Both the position numbers and the translations under genes were made by a program. From Gemmatimonadota bacterium (GTDB lineage Bacteria; Gemmatimonadota; Gemmatimonadetes; Gemmatimonadales; GWC2-71-9): 38,925 nt of DNA. Of the stretch, positions 35,171 to 38,925 are shown piece by piece. The notes below the pieces were generated by a model. That model was given only the letters and a program-made list of their open reading frames with translations. It was not told where the DNA came from and ran no database searches. Every line of letters starts with the position of its first letter. The stretch's first letter is position 1. Location of the stretch: positions 1 to 38,925 of the forward strand of contig JANYKV010000057.1 in NCBI GenBank assembly GCA_025358055.1, in the 5' to 3' direction.

Positions 35171-36601
35171 ATGGTGCGCCAAGCCCTGTTCGCGGTTGTC
35201 CTCTCCACTGTCGCACCGCAAGCGATGGCGGCTCAAGCTTCTCCCGAGCTGCCCCCGGGTGTGGCCAGCGAGGTTGCGCAGGCGTGGCTTGACGCGATCG
35301 CCTCCGCGGACTCGATCAAGATTCGCCATTGGATCGAGCGGTATGATCCGGAAGGTGACGTCAACGTGCGCGTCAAGCGGATGTTGGAGACGGCCGGCCG
35401 AACCGGTGGGTTCAACGTGGTCAAAGCGACGGCCCAAAACGCCCGTCAAATTACACTGCGTCTGAAATCTCGCCGAGACGACGGACAGCTCGAGTTGGAA
35501 CTCGAGGTCGAGCCCGGAGGCCGGGCTGGTTCCTTCCTTCTTAAGCCCGTGGAGCCTGGAGTAAATCCGCTCGATCCATCGCCTCGCGCACCGCCTGAGG
35601 TCGCCCGGCCTAGCACAAAGCCGCTCCCCCTCAGTCAGCTGCCCCGAGCACTCGATCAACTGATTGGGCGGCTCGTGCAGCAGGACAGCTTCTCGGGATC
35701 GGTCCTCATCGCCAAAGGTGACCGCGTGGTGTACGGCAAAGCATTCGGGCTGGCCAGCAGGGACTACCACGTGCCAAACACTTTGACCACGCGCTTCAAC
35801 TTGGGGTCGGTGAATAAACTGGTCACGACGATCGCCATCGCTCAGTTGTCGGCGGCCGGCAAACTTTCCTTGGACGATACGATCGGCAAATTCCTGTCCG
35901 ACTACCCCAATAGCAGCACCAGATCCAAGGTCACGATCCGACACCTCCTGACCATGAAGTCCGGAATCGGTGATTTCTTCGGGCCGGAGTTTCGCCGGGC
36001 CGCCAAAGAACAGTTCCGTACGATCCGAGACTATCTCCCGCTATTCGCGAGCGCACCCCTCGCCTTCGAGCCGGGCACCCAAACGCAATATTCCAACGGC
36101 GGGTTCGTGGTCCTTGGCGCCATCATTGAAGCGGTCTCCGGACAGACGTACTACGATTACGTCCGAGATCATATCTACCGGGTGGCGGGAATGCGGGAAA
36201 CCGACAGTTTCGCGGTGGACGACATCGTGCCGAATCTCGCGATGGGTTACACGACCGAGGAACAACAGGGCTCCGGGCGCCACCACAATCTCTTCGTTCT
36301 ACCGGCCCGCGGCAGTTCGGCAGGTGGTGGATACTCCACGGCTCCCGATTTACTTCGGCTATCCCTGGCCCTACAGCACGGCCTACTTCGGCTCCCCGCG
36401 AGCCGTGACGGCCCCCTCTCGCAGATGTCCGACCGGCTCCCGCCGATTGGAGTCGCAGGCGGTTCGCCTGGAGTCAACGCGTTCTTCTTTGTGAATCCGG
36501 AATCCGGATTCACCCTGGTGGTCCTCTCGAACTATGATCCTCCATCGGCTGTATCGCTGGGAAGCAAGATACGAACACTCTTACCTTTCGGTCCTCGCTG
36601 A
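35171..36601 (+). CDS. Exported serine hydrolase, beta-lactamase/class C-like
   Basis: A 476-aa protein with a signal peptide (ALFAVVLSTVAPQAMAAQA). About 30-140 form an extra domain of the type often seen before bacterial esterase/beta-lactamase domains (AQAWLDAIASADSIKIRHWI). The beta-lactamase fold from about 155 has SGSVLIAKGDRVVYGKAFG, the nucleophile motif GSVNK (Ser213, Lys216), IRHLLTMKSGIGDFF, YSN (Tyr307) and a C-terminal GGSPGVNAFFFVNPESG. These are the three active-site elements of the penicillin-binding/class C family. Such proteins include esterases and D-aminopeptidases, and nothing argues for antibiotic resistance. It lies 184 bp after GH51 and need not belong to the arabinose locus. 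Confidence 0.87.
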   Translation: MVRQALFAVVLSTVAPQAMAAQASPELPPGVASEVAQAWLDAIASADSIKIRHWIERYDPEGDVNVRVKRMLETAGRTGGFNVVKATAQNARQITLRLKSRRDDGQLELELEVEPGGRAGSFLLKPVEPGVNPLDPSPRAPPEVARPSTKPLPLSQLPRALDQLIGRLVQQDSFSGSVLIAKGDRVVYGKAFGLASRDYHVPNTLTTRFNLGSVNKLVTTIAIAQLSAAGKLSLDDTIGKFLSDYPNSSTRSKVTIRHLLTMKSGIGDFFGPEFRRAAKEQFRTIRDYLPLFASAPLAFEPGTQTQYSNGGFVVLGAIIEAVSGQTYYDYVRDHIYRVAGMRETDSFAVDDIVPNLAMGYTTEEQQGSGRHHNLFVLPARGSSAGGGYSTAPDLLRLSLALQHGLLRLPASRDGPLSQMSDRLPPIGVAGGSPGVNAFFFVNPESGFTLVVLSNYDPPSAVSLGSKIRTLLPFGPR

Positions 36602-36703
36602 TCCCCTATTGCCGCTAACGGTTAACTCCGGGGGTCAGTCTTCGTCATAGGGATCAGCTTGGCACTGCGGACCAGACGCCCTTTCCCCGACGGAGGAAAT
36701 TTT

Positions 36704-37012
36704 ATGACACCACTTTGGCGAAAATCCGTAGCTTTCTTCGCGCTTGCTTTCTTGGCCGGCTGCGGGCCTCTACCGCCCGCCGGCGCCGTGTTCGTCGTGC
36801 GCGAACCACCCCGTCCTCGAGCGGAAGTACTCATCGGAGCCCCCGGACCCGGTTTCACCTGGATCGCCGGCTACTGGCAGTGGGGGCGTGAAGAGTACCG
36901 GTGGGTTCCTGGGCGCTGGGAGCGACCGCCTGCCCGATTCCGTCATTGGGAGCCCGGCCGCTGGCGGCATCATCGAAACGGCTGGTATTGGGTCGAGGGA
37001 CGTTGGCGATGA
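36704..37012 (+). CDS. Small YXWGXW-repeat-like lipoprotein, copy 1
   Basis: A 102-aa exported protein. ATG 36704 follows a clear GGAGG (36692-36696). The signal FALAFLAGCGPLPPAG contains a lipobox ending at Cys. After VVREPPRPRAEV the mature part is a string of aromatic repeats: PGFTWIAGYWQWGREEYRWV, PGRWERPP, RHWEPGRWRHHRNGWYWVEG and RWR. These are the W-x-x-G-x-W/Y pattern of the YXWGXW group of bacterial envelope proteins, whose function is unknown. A near twin lies at 38138-38446 (same length, about 65-70% identical by eye). A short hairpin follows the stop. Confidence 0.8.
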   Translation: MTPLWRKSVAFFALAFLAGCGPLPPAGAVFVVREPPRPRAEVLIGAPGPGFTWIAGYWQWGREEYRWVPGRWERPPARFRHWEPGRWRHHRNGWYWVEGRWR

Positions 37013-37015
37013 CTG

Positions 37016-37032
37016 AAACGTCTCAGACGTTT
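37016..37032 (+). terminator. Short inverted repeat after lipoprotein copy 1
   Basis: AAACGTCT and AGACGTTT form a perfect inverted repeat around a single C, beginning four bases after the stop, and followed by TTG rather than a long T-run. A loop of five bases leaves a 6-bp AAACGT stem. It is a possible weak terminator or transcript end. Confidence 0.35.
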
Positions 37033-37076
37033 TGAACTTCGCGCTCCGCCGCGAGTCGAGCCGATTTCCCTAAGTC

Positions 37077-37447
37077 CTACTGAATCAACAAGCGCCCGTC
37101 GGAATCAAACCGACGAAGGTAGGTCTTGCGGTTCTCCCCCGACCGGTGCGTCTGGCTGCGAATCCTTCCGGGCACCATGTCTTGATCAAGGCGGATGAGC
37201 GCAGCCCAACGCTCTCCCAGCAATCAGTTGCGCGATCATGACATGGAGGTAGTCCCTTGGGACTAGGCCCCAATCCATTCAAACGAGCGATGTCGCTTCT
37301 TTCGCCCTCCTCATAGACTTCCTTCCAGGCTTCTTCCACGGGGAAATCCTCGCTGCCTAGTGCTTCGCGCGAGGGAAGCCTCTCTTCAGTTCGCCAAAGG
37401 AGAGACGCCGACAGTCCGGCGCACGACAGGGACCGTGAGTTCGGCAA
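37077..37447 (-). pseudogene. Possible decayed minus-strand gene
   Basis: No intact gene fills 37013-37541. The minus strand reads protein-like text in three successive frames: VEEAWKEVYEEGERSDIARL in a frame opening at 37447, then GLVPRDYLHVMIAQLIAG starting from ATG 37278, then LGERWAALIRLDQDMVPG continuing to RRFDSDGRLLIQ and a stop at 37077. Past that stop the frame goes on with DLGKSARLAAE. The last part lines up with a similar minus-strand frame (VALLMDKDLG) in the second duplicated unit near 38515-38530. This looks like one small gene broken by frameshifts and a stop, but it could also be chance or sequencing error. No family recognised. Confidence 0.25.
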
Positions 37448-37541
37448 GGTCCGCCTTCATGATCTCGTAGCCGGTCAGGCAGTGAAACCGCGTCCGACGG
37501 GCCAGGCATCGTCGAAACCTAGTCAAATGAGAAGGACGATC

Positions 37542-38060
37542 ATGGAAGACCAGAAACTGGCCATCGATGAAGCGGGCCGCGAGGCGCGGCATGCAGCTGT
37601 CAAGTCCCGCGTGCAAGACGAGGTCAATGCGGAAATTGCCGCACAAGCCGATCGCGCGGTCTCCACCGATGTGGAGAAGGTGTCAGAAATCGCCGGCGAG
37701 CTGCGGGGTAAGGCACTCAAGGAGGTGGTTGGCACCGATCGCGAAGTCGAGAGGGCCCGTGCCTTGGCTCGAGTATCGCAGGTTGTCGACTACGTCTTTT
37801 GCGTGATCTACGCGCTCCTCGCCATCAGGCTGGCCTTGGGATTGATGGCGGCGCGATCGACCGCGGGATTCGTGCAATTGATCCGCATCGTGACGGATCC
37901 TCTCTACGCGATGTTCCGCGGCATCGTGCCAAGCCCCAGCATCGAGGGCGGCTTCACCCTGGTAGTGCCGCTCCTGATCGCAATCGCGGTGTATGCCCTG
38001 GGCCATGTAGCCATCAACGGGCTGCTCCGTTTGGTCGCAAAACGGAAAACCCAGATATAG
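37542..38060 (+). CDS. YggT-like membrane protein with hydrophilic N-terminal extension
   Basis: A 172-aa protein. ATG 37542 has GAAGGA five bases upstream (an ATG at 37527 lacks one). Residues 1-75 are charged and probably helical (AGREARHAAVKSRVQDEVNA, ELRGKALKEVVGTDREVERA). Then come two membrane helices, VVDYVFCVIYALLAIRLALGL and VVPLLIAIAVYALGHVAING, separated by FVQLIRIVTDPLYAMFRGIV. The DPLY...R...P loop between the helices is the pattern of YggT/PF02325 proteins. YggT members are linked loosely to envelope and osmotic functions. Here it lies between two copies of an envelope lipoprotein gene. Confidence 0.65.
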   Translation: MEDQKLAIDEAGREARHAAVKSRVQDEVNAEIAAQADRAVSTDVEKVSEIAGELRGKALKEVVGTDREVERARALARVSQVVDYVFCVIYALLAIRLALGLMAARSTAGFVQLIRIVTDPLYAMFRGIVPSPSIEGGFTLVVPLLIAIAVYALGHVAINGLLRLVAKRKTQI

Positions 38061-38098
38061 CCACGAAACTTGTTCACGTCATCGCGAGCAGCACGCCG

Positions 38099-38530
38099 CT
38101 GCGGACCAGACGCACTTTTACCGGTGGAGGAAATGTCATGACATCAGTGCGGCGAAATGCCATAGCCATCTTCGCGCTCGCTTCCTTGGCCAGCTGCGGA
38201 GTCCTACCGCCCGGCGGGGCAGTGTTCGTCATCCGGGAGCCGCCCCGTTCTCGCGCCGAGGTACGTATCGAGTCACCCGGACCGGGGTTCATGTGGATCG
38301 GCGGCAACTGGCGGTGGGAACGGGAAGACTATGTTTGGGTTTCGGGGCGCTGGGAGCGACCATCGAGACCAAATGGCAGATGGGAATCGGGTTCCTGGCG
38401 CCACCACAAGAACGGCTACTATTGGACCGAGGGACGTTGGCGTTAAGGTTCGGAGAACCGTTCTTCAAATCGGGCATGGCACACGGGGCCACCTTCAGGG
38501 GGTGGCCCTAAGTCCTTATCCATCAACAAG
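38099..38530. repeat. Tandem duplication, copy 2
   Basis: Diverged partner of 36665-37092, about 1.43 kb downstream in the same orientation. It carries the second lipoprotein gene and the start of the minus-strand frame that is better preserved here than in copy 1. Confidence 0.75.
38138..38446 (+). CDS. Small YXWGXW-repeat-like lipoprotein, copy 2
   Basis: A 102-aa paralogue of the protein at 36704-37012. GGAGG (38126-38130) sits seven bases before ATG 38138. The signal IFALASLASCGVLPPGG ends in a lipobox Cys, followed by VIREPPRSRAEV and the aromatic repeats FMWIGGNWRWEREDYVWV, SGRWERPSR, WESGSWRHHKNGYYWTEGR. Positions of Trp, Gly and Arg are kept between the copies while the signal and linkers differ, which indicates selection on the repeats. 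The stop overlaps the end of a minus-strand small frame. Confidence 0.8.
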   Translation: MTSVRRNAIAIFALASLASCGVLPPGGAVFVIREPPRSRAEVRIESPGPGFMWIGGNWRWEREDYVWVSGRWERPSRPNGRWESGSWRHHKNGYYWTEGRWR

Positions 38531-38674
38531 GCGACGAGACCTTTGAGCGGCTCGTAACCGCCGTCGCCCGTACTGACCTTCGGAACATTGAGATCTGGCA
38601 TTGAGCGATGCGACCGCGCCCTTCTTTAACTCCGGGATGAGGGCGCGGCGGACCCGGGTCGTTTTCTTGGCCAT
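38443..38674 (-). CDS. Two overlapping small reading frames, perhaps one frameshifted gene
   Basis: ATG 38674 has an excellent AGGAGGAG just upstream and starts MAKKTTRVRRALIPELKKGA, a frame that continues to 38516 (52 codons) but becomes arginine-rich and unprotein-like after about residue 26. From ATG 38601, in the next frame, MPDLNVPKVSTGDGGYEPLK runs to 38443 (52 codons) and looks like real protein (LVALLMDKDLGPPPEGGPV), yet has no ribosome site. Joined by one frameshift near 38600 they would give a protein of about 77 aa. No family recognised. The alternative is two coupled short genes. Confidence 0.35.
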
Positions 38675-38810
38675 GGGACACTCCTCCTGGCGCCATTCTA
38701 CGGACTCCTCTTGACGAGTCCACTTTTCAGGGTAAGGTCAGTCGGCGCACACATTCTCCGCAGCTGAACGCGGCCTGCGCCGTCCGCCACCATCCCGAGG
38801 CATTCATCAC

Positions 38811-38925
38811 ATGCGCTACAATAGTTTCACGCCACTGCACCGCGCCGGCGGGCGGGCGGTGATCTTCGCCCTCAGTGCCTCCATCAGTGCGTGCGCCCCC
38901 GATCCCAGTACCCCTTCGGTCGCCG
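38811..38925 (+). CDS. Lipoprotein N-terminus, cut by window edge
   Basis: ATG 38811, preceded at ten bases by GAGG, opens a frame running off the right edge. The 38 visible residues are a lipoprotein signal: a basic stretch (LHRAGGRA), a hydrophobic core (VIFALSASISAC) and a lipobox Cys followed by APDPSTPSVA. Nothing of the mature domain is visible, so no function can be given. Confidence 0.55.
   Translation, partial: MRYNSFTPLHRAGGRAVIFALSASISACAPDPSTPSVA

Larger units (their letters stand above)
36665..37092. repeat. Tandem duplication, copy 1
   Basis: Diverged copy of 38099-38530. Both begin with CTGCGGACCAGACGC exactly 39 bases before the ATG, contain a 102-codon lipoprotein gene, and share CCCTAAGTCC and ATCAACAAG with identical 16-base spacing downstream. 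The match outside the gene shows that a DNA segment, not only the coding region, was duplicated. Confidence 0.75.

Noticed and set aside
35171-36601. Antibiotic-resistance beta-lactamase
   Set aside because: SxxK and YxN motifs define the fold only; length and extra N-terminal domain fit housekeeping esterase/peptidase relatives better.
37799-38137. N-terminal extension of lipoprotein copy 2
   Set aside because: Shadow of the YggT-like gene; ATG 38138 has a strong ribosome site and a lipobox signal.
1-38925. CRISPR array, tRNA, rRNA, prophage or insertion sequence
   Set aside because: No regularly spaced direct repeats, cloverleaf or rRNA-like stretches, transposase or phage genes were seen; the only duplication is the pair near 37-38.5 kb.

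Overview
The window is high-GC bacterial chromosome with densely packed genes. Many neighbours overlap by ATGA stop/start junctions. The Kgd-type fused 2-oxoglutarate enzyme, a short secreted protein joining a carboxypeptidase-regulatory domain to a TonB plug, lipoprotein signals and abundant exported glycoside hydrolases together suggest a Gram-negative soil bacterium, most likely Gemmatimonadota. That placement is an inference from gene content; there is no rRNA or marker gene to confirm it.

Region 1 (1-11.6 kb) is central metabolism: the end of a SAM methyltransferase (minus), glycerol-3-phosphate dehydrogenase (glpD), multifunctional 2-oxoglutarate decarboxylase/dehydrogenase (kgd), a small HNH endonuclease (minus), transketolase and transaldolase (tkt-tal, overlapping), and a dicarboxylate/amino-acid:cation symporter. 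It closes with the convergent plug-domain protein.

Region 2 (11.8-34.99 kb) is a large pentose/arabinoside utilisation locus. On the left, a sodium:solute symporter plus a 63-aa membrane protein (minus) diverge from a secreted (alpha/alpha)6 glycosidase with two F5/8C domains, a secreted GH2 enzyme and a mutarotase (plus). In the middle, a YtfQRT-YjfF-type furanose ABC importer (minus) diverges from a ROK-family regulator. The 58-bp gap between them carries a perfect 12-bp palindrome that holds a -10 hexamer on each strand. On the right, the regulator heads a run of about 10.6 kb: regulator, ribulokinase (araB), L-ribulose-5-P 4-epimerase (araD), a fucose-isomerase-like enzyme in place of classical AraA, an unassigned Tat-exported putative glycosidase, a GH146/GH127-type beta-L-arabinofuranosidase and a GH51 alpha-L-arabinofuranosidase. 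The last three all carry twin-arginine signals. The proposed flow is: extracytoplasmic release of L-arabinofuranose, import by the furanose ABC transporter, isomerisation, phosphorylation and epimerisation to D-xylulose-5-P, then the pentose phosphate pathway, whose tkt and tal genes lie in the same window.

Region 3 (35-38.9 kb) holds an exported serine beta-lactamase-like hydrolase, then a tandem duplication of a small YXWGXW-type lipoprotein gene. The copies flank a YggT-like membrane protein and poorly preserved small minus-strand reading frames. The window ends inside the signal peptide of another lipoprotein. I saw no CRISPR array, tRNA, rRNA or insertion sequence.
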